A stretch of 64,000 nucleotides of DNA from Aphidius gifuensis (lineage: Eukaryota; Arthropoda; Insecta; Hymenoptera; Braconidae). The stretch is from contig NC_057791.1 of the NCBI RefSeq assembly GCF_014905175.1, positions 16,372,177-16,436,176 of the forward strand. The letters run 5' to 3'. Position 1 is the first letter of the stretch. Every line of letters starts with the position of its first letter. Positions 1 to 10,615 of this stretch are shown here, piece by piece. A model generated the notes under the pieces. The model made no database searches. It was not told the origin of the DNA and saw only the letters and a list, made by a program, of their open reading frames with translations. The translations under genes and the position numbers were made by a program.

Positions 1-57
1 AGTGCACGTGCTGTATCACCCATAACATCTGAAGATGAATTTACAAGTGATAGTAGC

Positions 58-99
<42 letters not shown>

Positions 100-1366
100 A
101 ATTATAATGCTCTTTCATGGGAAGAGTTGAGTCTTAAAATGAAAAAAGATTATGAAAGAAAACTAATCGAGGCTGACGAAAAAAATTTCAAAGAGCGTGT
201 CACACGCATGAAACCTATCCGGTCACTATTTGGTACTCATCCAGAACTTGAAAAAAGTAATATAATCAAATTAATAGTATAATTTAAAATTAAAAAAAAA
301 AAAAAATTGTACAATTAAATAATTATAATTTTTATTTATTTATTTTTTCAGTTGCCAAGAATTGGGACAATAGTTTTGTTGATTCAAATTTAACAGAATA
401 CTCATATACTGATTCTACCAGGGATGGACGTGAAACTAACCCTGAAGATTTGAAATATATAGTCAATCTCTGTGGAAGTAGCTTGACAACTCTGAATATT
501 TATAAATATTGTTCTTCTTCAATAATGCCATTGATTAAGTCTAATTGTTCAAATCTCAAAAAACTGATAATGCACTTTCACACAATAGAGGATCAAGATT
601 TTGAAAATTGTTTTTCCAATATGCCTCAACTTGAAGTACTGATGATTCAATTTAAATGTGAAAATTCAACTGTACCAATGACTTTGGCTAAGTCATTAGA
701 ACAAGTTTGTGAAACCTTGAAAACGTTTTCAATTCATCAGGATGAACTTTGCTCACCAGATTCATCAGTTTCAGTAAGTATACACTGTTACAACTATAAT
801 TACAATTAAATAAATATATCATTATTTTTTTTTCATTCTCAATAAATAATAATAAATTATTTATCTTTCAGGTAATTTCTCCATCAACTGAAGCTTTAAT
901 GACTGTCATTGGTAATATGAGAAACATCAACAAGTTAGCAGTTCGTTTAGATCATGGTATTACAGATGAATTCCTGAAAAATCTTATCAATAATGCTAAA
1001 AACATAAGCTCTTTAAATTTAAGGGGTACACATATTACTGATGCTGGTATAATAGCACTTAATAATGCAAAACAATTAGAATCCTTTAGACTTGAGTTAT
1101 TTAACGAACAATCAGCAAATAAATTCATCACTGATCAATCACTTCAGCAATTATCCAACGAGAAAATAACATCGTTGACGCTTTCAAATTGCGTTAAGGT
1201 CACTAATAAAGGAGTAATTGCACTTGCTAAAAACTTACCAAATTTGCAATCTTTGTTTGTTTGTAATACAGAGGTAACAGATGAAGTTCATGAAGAAATT
1301 GATAAATTGAAAAAACGTGGTGAAACAAATTTAGTCTTATTACATTGTTTCAAGGGGCAATTATAA
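1..1366 (+). CDS. LRR protein, array copy 1 (5' end outside window)
   Basis: Exons read as 1-256, 352-773 and 872-1366, by comparison with the two complete copies downstream. The first exon and part of the second lie before the window. The visible protein begins with a Ser/Asp-rich acidic linker carrying a long poly-Asp run (GAT repeats, about 55-104). A helical Lys/Glu segment follows, then a leucine-rich-repeat solenoid whose last repeats read like AMN1-type LRRs (LTLSNC, VTNKGVIALAKNLPNLQSLF, TEVTDE). No F-box, signal peptide or membrane segment is visible. The second-exon donor is GAAAAAA|GTAATA, which avoids the in-frame stop just past it. Role unknown. By fold it is a protein-binding scaffold, probably cytosolic or nuclear. 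Confidence 0.75.
55..104 (+). repeat. GAT trinucleotide repeat coding poly-Asp
   Basis: A run of GAT triplets in frame with LRR copy 1 encodes Asp. The corresponding tract in copy 3 (about 9283-9350) is longer and interrupted by Tyr codons, and in copy 2 (about 6495-6525) it is shorter and mixes GAC with GAT. The length differs between paralogues, as expected of a coding microsatellite. Confidence 0.85.
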
Positions 1367-2200
1367 TTCCATATATAGTAAACGAAAAGCCATGTTTCTC
1401 GGTATATAAAGCAGCTGGAAATACTGATAATGAGTAACATGTACAATATGCTGTATTTTTTGATCAACAAGTGGCTTGATTTTGTTTTAAAAAAATATTC
1501 TAAAACCATAATTGTTGATACAAGTTAATAATCATAAATCTCTTTAATATGTATTAAAATTTAATGTCTATATTTACATGGTAAATTATAAACTTTAATT
1601 TTAATGATTTAATAAACATAAATGATTTAATTTCAATGTGTTTACTTTTTTTTTTCTCGGCATGATTTTTTTATTATTTCCATTTCCATAATATTTTTTA
1701 TTTTTTTATTATGATTATCCAATAGTTGACTGATAAACTATTGTTAATTATTTATATTTTATTCCAGGATTGTTTATTGTCTTTCCTGTTTTTATTTAAA
1801 AAATATATAAAATAATTTTGATAAAACATTCGAGCCATCTGGACTGAGACTCAGTCCAGTTATAATTGTATCAGTGTGTCCCTATCTTAATTTATTAAAT
1901 ACTGAATTTTTTCTTCAATACCAAACTTTGATATTATTAATTGTCTGAATAAATTAATAGCTGATATTTGTTGAGCATTTTGAGCAAATGGATTACTAAT
2001 TACTGATGTTGATTTAGAAGCAATTGATGTACTTGGTGTACTAGTATAGCTGTATAGAGTAGTTTAAAAGAATTTATTGCAGTGTAGTTCAATAACATAC
2101 GCATGATATTATATCAAATAATAATAAAAAACACAAGATAATTATTAAAAAAGACAAAAATATAAAAAAATGAAAACGGCATTTCAATTATTTATCTCTT
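1367..2200. other. 3' flank of LRR copy 1, shared with the other copies
   Basis: No intact gene. The first ~450 bases align by eye with the sequence after copies 2 (from 7759) and 3 (from 10616), including the blocks around TTGATCAACAAGTGG and TTTATTATGATTATCCAATA. The flank was therefore duplicated with the gene. The minus-strand fragment at about 1895-2043 is listed separately. Confidence 0.6.
1895..2043 (-). pseudogene. Short decayed coding fragment, possibly FG-nucleoporin-like
   Basis: The reverse strand has an open stretch rich in Ser/Thr/Asn/Gln with an NPFAQNAQQ-like motif, ending KFGIEEKIQYLIN and a stop. It has no start and no flanking exon. A related minus-strand relic lies after LRR copy 3 (about 11130-11260). 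After copy 2 (8070-8390) there is a clearer FG-rich fragment. Assignment to a nucleoporin is a guess from composition. Confidence 0.35.
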
Positions 2201-2217
2201 GACTCGGAGAAATTTTT

Positions 2218-2367
2218 CCGAACTTTTTTTCACCCGAGTCTTTTGGGAAAACGGCCGGTAAATTTTTACTTCGTCAGAGATCTTGGAGAAAATTCGGAGT
2301 TACTGAGGAACCGATCAGAGGCCGGAGCCATCACGGAGTAATATATTTTTACCAGGGATATCAGATT
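2218..2367 (+). repeat. GC-richer interspersed repeat, copy A
   Basis: About 150 bases that match 4819-4968 in reverse orientation. Both contain the block TTACTTCGTCAGAGATCT, an AATTCGGAGTTACTGAGGAA block and a terminal ACCAGGGATATCAGATT. The ACCAGGGATA end resembles the end of the hairpin element at 24548-24773, so these may be one nonautonomous transposon family. No coding sequence. Confidence 0.7.
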
Positions 2368-2667
2368 AATTAGATAAAAAAAAAAATTAGATTCCTGATG
2401 AGTTTAGAAATTTTAATAACATTGGTATCAATTGGTACCTTTGTCTATAATTTCAATCACGAGTTAACAGTTGTAAGTTCCTTTTTTTTTTTTTTTTTCT
2501 TTAAATTTAATTTCATATTCGCGTCATTTATTCATTATTTTTTTTAAAAAACAGCCATTTAACATGACTTGTAATTTTTTTTTGTCGTAGGTCGCCTCGT
2601 GGTGTTTTTTTTTTTTCCTGAGTGCCTCGTGGTTTTTTTTTTTTATGTAATCAATGTTATTATAATT

Positions 2668-2851
2668 ACACTGAGAGAATTTTTCCTATTATAATTACGG
2701 GAGGCTCCAGTATTACCAGGACCTAAGACCATTCACTTGATAATTTCGATTTTTTCTTTCAGAATTTCGTTGGTTCTTATTAAAATCTAATGGAGTGGCC
2801 CTGGTGATACTGGAGCCTTCTGTAATTATAAAAGAAAAATTCTCTCCGTGT
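2668..2851. mobile_element. MITE-like element with long imperfect terminal inverted repeats
   Basis: The ends are ACACTGAGAGAATTTTTC and GAAAAATTCTCTCCGTGT, which are reverse complements with one mismatch. The pairing continues inward through GGCTCCAGTATTACCAGG and CCTGGTGATACTGGAGCC, so the inverted repeats are about 50 bases each around a ~80-base centre. There is no ORF. The target-site duplication is not clear. The structure fits a nonautonomous DNA transposon. Confidence 0.7.
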
Positions 2852-2885
2852 ATTGCTAATTCCCGAGTGGAAATCGGGTCAGGCT

Positions 2886-3045
2886 AGCTTGATTTGACTT
2901 CAAGTCTTGATCAAAACTTGATCAATGTTCCCTTAACACGGGAAGCCTGATCAAAATTTGATCAAGATTTGATCATGATGCTTGATTAAGGATAACTTGG
3001 TCAAGATTGGATCAAGCAAACCTTAACTCATCCTTATTAGGGCCA
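2886..3045. repeat. Cluster of TTGATCAAG palindromes
   Basis: A stretch with many copies of TTGATC/GATCAA in alternating orientation, from TTGATTTGACTTCAAG to TTGGATCAAGC. It then runs into CCTTAACTCATCC TTATTAGG. It may be the body of a further small inverted-repeat element; its ends could not be fixed. Confidence 0.45.
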
Positions 3046-3126
3046 GAATTTCAGTAACATCTCGAATTATTTCAGGCTCAATGAGCTTTTTATATAAAAT
3101 TATTTTAATTTATTTATTTAACAATA

Positions 3127-4345
3127 GAGCAATCTATTTTTTTTAAACTAAAATACTCATACCTTGTATTAGAAATACTGTATAAATAATTGAATTTTTT
3201 TTATCAACAATGATGGACAATTCAACAACAAATATGGATGGAAAAATAAATTGTTCAAGTAAATACATTGAAATTGAAACATTATTTATTAGGTTTATTA
3301 GGTTATTGCAATTAAACTTTTGATGTTCATTGTAAATAATTAAGGATATAATATAGTAATTAAATTTCAATATTAAATGAATTTATGATTTTTTTCTTTT
3401 TTTTTTTTTGCATGTGGATAAAATTGGATAAAATAATGAAAATAATATGTCTAAATTCACCAAGCTCACCTACCTGTTGACAATAGAAACCACGTTGACA
3501 ATAGAAATACCTGTTTTCATCCACCTCAGAGTTGCCAACCTGTGCAAACCCACAAAAAAAGAGTGCACAAAAAATATATAAACAATTTTTAGAATTCTTA
3601 TTGGATTAATGAGTTGTTAATTCATCTGTTTTTTATATTTTTCATTGAATATAATTCCCTAATAAGTAAAAACTTTTTAAATAAAATAATTAATAAATTT
3701 TGTAAATGAAAAAGAAAAAAAAATATGGTACATCAGAGAAACTAGAAAAAGAAAAAAAAAAAAATTATTAAAAAAAAAATGTATATACTTTAGTTATATA
3801 TACTTATAGAAATATGTATACTGTAATGTTTATCAGATAGGCAATCTTCGAAATTATTGTTTTAAATTACATTACGTTTACAATTAACAACATGTATAGT
3901 GTTACTATTATTATCATTACGATTATTATTGTTTAGGAATCAAAAAAAGAAAAAGAAAAAACAAACAATCAAGTTAATTGTCCAACTGACCACGTCGAAT
4001 TTTATTATTAATTTTTTTCTCATAATGTGGCAGGAACAGGCAGGAAGAAGAAGAGACCGTAGTCTCAATTTGGTTTTTTTTTTTTTTCTCTCCTCTCAAT
4101 ATAAAAGTTTAAGAAAAAGTAATGAAGAAAAAAATATACTATATGTATATAAAGAATAATTTGAAATATTTCAAAAAGTACTTATCGACTGTTTTTTTTT
4201 TTTTTGGCTCTCTTAATATTTTTTCAATCTCAGAGAAAATTCATTTAACAGTAAGTAGAGCAATCTATTTTTTTTAAATTGAAATACTCATATACCTTGT
4301 ATTAGAAAAACTGTATGAATAATTCAATTTTTTATATCAACAATT
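3127..4345 (+). repeat. Pair of ~85-bp direct repeats bracketing gene-free DNA
   Basis: The segments at about 3127-3209 and 4258-4345 match closely (AGAGCAATCTATTTTTTTTA, then ATACTCAT, CCTTGTATTAGAAA and ACTGTAT AATAATT blocks). The DNA between them is AT-rich with long A/T runs and no convincing gene. The just-upstream block at 3088-3125 (TATAAAATTATTTTAATTTA) recurs at about 11336-11372, downstream of LRR copy 3. Confidence 0.55.
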
Positions 4346-4387
4346 TGCGTAAACAAGAAGCGTAAACTTCTCTTGGTAATTATTGAA

Positions 4388-4550
4388 GGCTGGTTTTTTC
4401 GTCCACAATGACAGTTAACTTATCATTTAAAAAATTTAATTAACTACGGATTAACGACTTATCGATTACCAAATCCATTAGTTAACTATATAGTTGACGA
4501 CGAGTTTAATCCTTAGTTAACTGTAATAATTGTGGACGAAAAAACCGGCC
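4388..4550. mobile_element. Palindromic MITE-like element
   Basis: The left end GGCTGGTTTTTTCGTCCACA and right end TGTGGACGAAAAAACCGGCC pair almost perfectly. Inner arms (CAGTTAACT and AGTTAACTG) extend the hairpin across nearly the whole ~163 bases. No ORF. A short nonautonomous DNA transposon is the simplest reading; the flanking duplication is unresolved. Confidence 0.7.
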
Positions 4551-4818
4551 CTTATATTTTTAAATATACTTGGTTTTTATTACAAAAACACGAAGACCTA
4601 TTTTACGAACTTTTTATGCTTCTATATCTAAACATGAAGAGTCTTAAAGACTCTACAATTTTATCCCGGGTAGTGCTGCTACAATTTCGAAATGGAAATT
4701 TAATTTATGTTAGCAAAGCCAATGTTATTATAATTTCTAAATTGATGAGTTTAGATTCTCATTATAATTGAACTACCTTGTTTAAAGTTTATTATTGCAT
4801 TTTTTTTTTTTATCCAAC

Positions 4819-4968
4819 AAATCTGATATCCCTGGTAAAAATATTGCTCCGCGATGGCTTCGGCCTCCGATCGTTTCCTCAGTAACTCCGAATTTTCTCC
4901 GAGATCTCTGACGAAGTAAAATTTTATCGGCCGTTTGTCCAAAAGACTCGAGTGAAGAAATTTTCGGA
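4819..4968 (-). repeat. GC-richer interspersed repeat, copy B (inverted)
   Basis: The reverse complement of the 2218-2367 repeat, with scattered substitutions. It starts AATCTGATATCCCTGGTAAA and contains CGGAGTTACTGAGG in reverse. The two copies form a ~2.45-kb spaced inverted pair. Confidence 0.7.
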
Positions 4969-5090
4969 AATGTTATGATTAAGTATCAGAATTGCTGAAT
5001 TAGAAAAAAATAATGATAATACAGTATTGTTTCAAATCATGTACAATTTTATAACAACAATAATAATATTGATAATAAAAACAATAGTAT

Positions 5091-5425
5091 AGTATAATAA
5101 TAACAACAATATTAAATCAGATCAATCAAGAAATAATATTGATGATGGTAATAGTATTCTTTTATCAATATCAAATAATAATGATGAACAACATAAACCA
5201 CCATTAACACCACATACACCTCGCATCGAAATGACAAAAAAAAGCATAAAACATTCAACAAATTATTCAAATAAGGATACAACACCAGTCAGGGCAAATG
5301 ATACTAATCAAACATAAGGATCATTTATGATTGCACCAACACCTGCACAACTTGGCCGTGCATCATTATATAATATAATACAAAGAAGGCAATCACAAGC
5401 AATAACTCTAACGTCAAACGTGGTT
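5091..5425 (+). pseudogene. Decayed coding fragment, possibly Capicua-like
   Basis: A protein-like reading frame (Asn/Ser/Thr-rich, then PPLTPHTP, then SFMIAPTPAQLGRAS and IIQRRQSQ) is interrupted by TAA at 5315-5317. It has no start codon or exon partners. The APTPAQLG...QRRQ string recalls a C-terminal motif of the HMG-box repressor Capicua, from memory only. It is more likely a duplicated relic than a gene. Confidence 0.35.
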
Positions 5426-5720
5426 GATCATGCAACGAATCATAGGCATATTATCATTATATTTTTTTAATTTATATAATATATTTATTTCTCTCAATGA
5501 AAAATATTATTTTATTTTTTGTATCAATTTACTTGTATACAAAATATTTTTCATTAATTTTATTTTTAATTAATGTATTAAATTTATTAATGCGGTATTA
5601 AATTACTTTATCAATAATGATAGTATAATAATTTGACATTATTTTTAATAATTATTACAATGTTAATTATATTTTTAATTTATAATTCAAATCAAGAATT
5701 GCAGTAATACTGTCAATCAT

Positions 5721-6203
5721 TATATATTAATGATTCATTAGACACTTGCTTTTTTTTTTTTTAATTGATAAATTGTATATTTTTGAGCCTTTTTATTATT
5801 TTCACATGAATTATTAGATAGATAATTATATTGTCGAAAAATAAATTAAATCTTATCGTGGATTTGTTGAATTTGGCTGTACTGTAGATTTATTGAGTTA
5901 AACGACATAAAAAATTGATGAGACATCTTATACGATTTAATGAAGCTCGATTGTTTTTTTTAAATTTTTCTTCTTCTTAATTAAGTTAAAAAATAAAGAA
6001 AAAAGAAAAAAAAATAATAATGAAATGACGAAAACCGGAAAACTGTGGAAAACTCTCTCCCTCCTTGGCCTTTGTCAAGCTGACCAAGCTATGCACATGG
6101 TGTAACACGTTTTTTTCTGTTCTGTTGGTTCTTTTCGTCTAATTCGTCTTGGCTTCGGTAGCAAACACATGCCATTTATCATCATATTAATAAATTAACC
6201 TCA
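5721..6203 (+). promoter_or_regulatory. Upstream region and 5' leader of LRR copy 2, duplicated
   Basis: About 480 bases before the copy 2 ATG align by eye with 8531-9006 before copy 3 (shared blocks TGAGCCTTTTTATTATTTT, GATAGATAATTATATTGTCG, ACGAAAACCGGAAAACTGTG, CTTGGCTTCGGTAGCAAACA). The GC-richer last 200 bases probably hold the transcription start and leader. Confidence 0.6.
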
Positions 6204-7758
6204 ATGAATATGGAGACAGGTGGAATTGATACTCAATCGGTTGATGAATCCATGTCAACCATGCAGCAAGAAGTAAGTATTCAACTATATATATCATGTT
6301 TTAAATTATAATTAAATACCTGATGAATTTATTAACATGCCAGATAAATTCTCAGTTTTTGATTGAATTAAATAATAAATTATTCTATTTTATAGGTTAA
6401 AATAGCAACTAAAGAAAGGGAACATGGGCTTAAACGTAGTGCACGTGCTATATCACCCATAACACTCGAAAATAAAGTTACAAGTGATAATAGCGACGAC
6501 GATGACGATGATGATGATAATGATCCTTATCAAGAGTATTATCTTCAGATGCAAAAAGATAATGAAAAAAAATTAATCGAGGCTGACAAAAAATATCTTA
6601 AAGAGCGTGAGACACGCATTAAGCACATGCAGTTACTATTTGGTGCTCAACCAGAATTCGAAAAAAGTAATATAAATATCAAATTAATAGTATAATTTAA
6701 AATTGAAAAAAAAAAAGATATTAGATAATCATAATTTTTACTTATTTATTTTTTCAGTTGCCAAGGATTGGGACAATAAGCTTGTTGATTCAAATTTTAA
6801 AAAATTCATATTTACTGATTCTACCAGGGATGGACGTGAAACTAACTTTGAAGATTTGAAATGTATAGTCAATCTCTGTGGAAGTAGCTTGACAATTATA
6901 AATATTGATAAATATTGTTCTTCTTCAATAATGCCATTGATTAAGTCTAATTGTTCAAATCTCAAAAAACTGACCTTGCACTTTCACACAATGGAGGATC
7001 AAGATTTTGAAAATTGTTTTTCCAATATGCCTCAACTTAAAAAACTGATGATTCGATTAAAATCTGAAAGTTTAATTGTACCAATGACTTTGGTTAAGTC
7101 ATTAGAACAAGTTTGTGAAACCTTGATAACGTTTTCAATTCAGGATGAACTTTGCTCACCTGCAGATCCATTAGTTTCAGTAAGTATACATTGTTACAAC
7201 TATAATTACAATTAAATAAATATATATCATTATTTTTTTTTCATCTCAATAAATAATAACCAATTATCTACCTTTCAGGAAATTCCTCCATCAACTAAAG
7301 CTTTAATGACTGTCATTAGTAATATGAAAAACATCGAAAAGCTAGTAGTTCATTTAGATCATGGTATTACAGATGATTTCTTGGAAAATATTATCAATAA
7401 TGCTAAAAAAATGAGCGATTTAAGTTTGAGGGGTACATATATTACTGATGCTGGTATAATAGCACTCAATAATGCAGAACAATTAAAATACTTTAATCTT
7501 GACTTATTTAACGAAAAATCAGCAAATAAATTGATTACTGATCAATCACTTGAATGTCTATCCAACGAAAAATTAATAGACTTGAAATTTTCAAATTGCG
7601 TTAACATCACTAATAAAGGAGTAATTGCAATTGCTAAAAACTTACCAAATTTGCAAGCTTTGTTCGTTCGTGATACAAAGGTAACTGATGAAGTTCGCAA
7701 AGAAATTGATGGAACAAATTTATTCGTATTACCATTATGTCATAAGTGGCTATCATAA
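6204..7758 (+). CDS. LRR protein, array copy 2
   Basis: Exons 6204-6272, 6396-6666, 6758-7179 and 7279-7758 give 413 residues. The ATG chosen starts MNMETGG; a second in-frame ATG follows at 6210. Exon 2 carries a short acidic run and a Lys/Glu helix. Exons 3 and 4 carry irregular LRRs, ending in AMN1-like repeats with the same consensus as copy 1. No F-box and no secretion signal. The last 12 or so residues differ from the other copies because 15-18 bases are missing near 7710. Splice phases are identical in all copies. Function unknown; it may bind protein partners through the LRR face. Confidence 0.8.
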
Positions 7759-8530
7759 TTCCATATACAGTAAACCAAAAGCCATGTTTCTCGATGTTTT
7801 CAATCAACAAGTAGTTTAATTTTGTTTTAAAAAAATACTGTAAAACCATATTTGTTGATACAAGTTAATAACTAATAATTTCTTTATTATTAAAATTTAA
7901 TGACCATATTATATTCTTTAAATATAAAGTTAAATTATAAAGTTTAAATGTAATACCTTAATAAACATAATAATTAATGATTCAATTCCAATGCGTTTAC
8001 GTTTTTTTTTCTTGGCATGGTTTTTTTGTTATTTTCACTTTCATGATATTTTTTATTTTTTCATTATGATTATTCAATAGTTGACTTATTGAATATTAGT
8101 ACTAGCATAGCTGGTGCATTTCCATAGCCTTGGTTTGATGAAACACTTGTCAACACACTTGTTTCAAATCCAGAATTAACACCAACATTTTGACTGCCAC
8201 AATTATTATTATTACCAAAAGTAAAAGATAAATTAATTGATCCATCAAATGGACTTGGATTTGTCAGCATTGATGATGTTGTATTTTGTTTATTGTTTTG
8301 AAATAAATTTTGTTGTTGTGGTGTTGTAAGTGAGCAGCAAAACTTTTTGTACAGCCATCTGATCCACCAAATGTATTTTGTATGTTGATGAATTACTAAA
8401 TATATACTAAATTCTTGGAAAATTTCTAATTAAACCACCGTCAATTGAACTTCGATAAACTTTTTTTTTTTTCCCAATAATTTTTTGTTTGCTGTGATAG
8501 TCGGACAATTTATTTTATTTTTAAATTATA
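7759..8530. other. Gap between LRR copies 2 and 3
   Basis: The first ~330 bases are the duplicated 3' flank seen after copies 1 and 3. A frameshifted FG-repeat relic on the minus strand (8070-8390) follows. The rest is AT-rich with no gene. Confidence 0.6.
8070..8390 (-). pseudogene. FG-nucleoporin-like fragment with frameshift
   Basis: On the minus strand, one frame gives NTFGGSDG and a second gives a Gln/Asn-rich stretch, then MLTNPSPFDGS, LSFTFGNNNN and SNQGYGN. The FG dipeptides in Ser/Asn/Gly-rich sequence are typical of FG nucleoporins, but the frame changes midway and no exons flank it. It is probably a duplicated and decayed neighbour gene piece. Confidence 0.45.
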
Positions 8531-9006
8531 TTAATGATTCATTAGACAATAGCTTTTTTTTTTTTTTTTAATTGATGAATTGTATATTTTTGAGCCTTTT
8601 TATTATTTTTACATGAATTATTAGATAGATAATTATATTGTCGAAAAATAAATAAAATCTTGTCGTGGATTTGTTGAATTTAGCTGTATATAATGTAAAT
8701 TTATTAAGTTAAACGACATAAAAAATTGATGAGACAACTTTTTTTTTAATTTTTCTTCTTTTTAATTAAGTTAAAAATTCAAGAAAAAAAAATTATAATG
8801 AAATGACGAAAACCGGAAAACTGTGGAAAACTCTCCCCCTCCTTGGCCTTTGTCAAGCTGACCTGAGCTGACCAAGCAAGCATGGTATAACACGTTTTTT
8901 TCTGTTCTGTTGGTTCTTTTGGTTCTTTTCGTCAGATTAGTCTTGGCTTCGGTAGCAAACACATGCCATTTATCATCATATTAAAAAAATAACCTTGCAT
9001 ATTAAT
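8531..9006 (+). promoter_or_regulatory. Upstream region and 5' leader of LRR copy 3, duplicated
   Basis: A near copy of 5721-6203, with a few short insertions (for example a duplicated GCTGACCTGAGCTGACC near 8857 and a duplicated GGTTCTTTT near 8917). The exact start site is not determined. Confidence 0.6.
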
Positions 9007-9285
9007 ATGGAAACAGGTGCAATTAATACTCAATCGGTTGATGAATCCATGTCAACCATGCAGCAAGAAGTAAGTATTCAACTACATCATGTTTTTCATC
9101 AATTAAATACCCAATGAATTTATTAATATGCCAGATAAATTCTCAGTTTTTAATTAAATTAAATAATAAATTATTCTATTTTATAGGTTGAAACAGCAAC
9201 TGAAGTGAGTGCACGTGGGCTTAAACGTAGTGCGAGTGCTGTATCACTCATAACATCTGAAGATGAATTTACAAGTGATAGTAGC

Positions 9286-9322
<37 letters not shown>

Positions 9323-10615
9323 ATGATGATGATGATGATTATGAAGCTTATAATGATCTTTCATGTGAAGAGTTGAATCTTAAATTCAAAAAAGATTATG
9401 AAAGAAAATTAATCGAGTATGACGAAAAGAAACTTGAAGAGCGTAAGACACGCATAAAGCACATGCAGTTTCTATTTGGTTCTCAACCAGAACTTGAAAA
9501 AAGTAATATAATCAAATTAATAGTATAATTTAAAATTTAAAAAAAAAAAAATTGTATAATTAAATAATCATAATTTTTATTTAATTATTTTTTTAGTTGC
9601 CAAAGATTGGGAAAATAAGTTTGTTGATTCGAATTTAACAGAATACTCATTTACTAATGCTACCAGGGATAGACGTGGAACTAACCCTGAAGATTTGAAA
9701 TGTATAGTCAATCTCTGTGGAAGTAGCTTGACAATTCTGAATATTTATAAATATTGTTCTTCTTCAATAATGCCATTAATTAAGTCTAATTGTTCAAATC
9801 TCAAAGAACTAATCTTGTGCCTTCACACAATAGAGGATCAAGATTTTGAAAATTGTTTTTCCAATATGCATCAACTTAAAAAATTGATAATTCAATTAAA
9901 ATGTGAGAATTCAACTGTACCAATGACTTTGGCTAAGTCATTAGAACAAGTTTGTGAAACCTTGAAAAAATTTTCAATTTATCAGGATGAACTTTGCTCA
10001 CCAGATTCATCAGTTTCAGTAAGTATACATTGTCACAACTGTAATTACAATAAAATACATAATATCATTATTTTTTTTTCATTCTCAATAAATAATAATA
10101 AATTATTTATCTTTCAGGTAATTTCTCCATCAACTGAAGCTTTAATGACTGTCATTACCAATATGAAAAACATGAAAAAGTTAGCAGTTTGTTTAGATCA
10201 TGGTATTACAGATGAATTCCTGATAAATCTTGTCAAGAATGCTAAAAAAATAAGCTATTTAAGTTTAAGGGGTACACATATTACTGATGCTGGTATAATA
10301 GCACTTAATGATGCAGAACAATTAAAATCCTTTAGTCTTGAGTTATTTAACGAACAATCAGCAAATAAATTCATCACTGATGAATCACTTGAATGTCTAT
10401 CCAAAAAGAAAATAACAACGTTGAGGTTTTCATATTGCATTAACGTCACTAATAAAGGAGTAATTGCACTTGCTAAAAACTTACCAAATTTGCAATTATT
10501 GTTTGTTGATAATACAAAGGTAACTGATGAAGTTCGCAAAGAAATTGATGAATTAAAAAAATGTGGTAGAACAAATTTATTCGTAATACCATTATGTTTT
10601 AAGTGGCTACATTAA
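9007..10615 (+). CDS. LRR protein, array copy 3
   Basis: Exons 9007-9069, 9187-9502, 9597-10018 and 10118-10615 give 432 residues. The start METGAINTQSVDESMS matches copy 2. A long Asp run with Tyr interruptions follows in exon 2, then a Lys/Glu helix and LRRs ending VTNKGVIALAKNLPNLQLLF. The third intron (10019-10117) is 99 bases, a multiple of three, and has no in-frame stop, so intron retention would add 33 residues. In copy 1 the same intron is 98 bases and contains a stop. No F-box or signal peptide. Cellular role unknown. Confidence 0.8.

Noticed and set aside
4532..4942. ORFs over the 4388 element and the 4819 repeat
   Set aside because: They begin inside repeat sequence and have no protein-family features.
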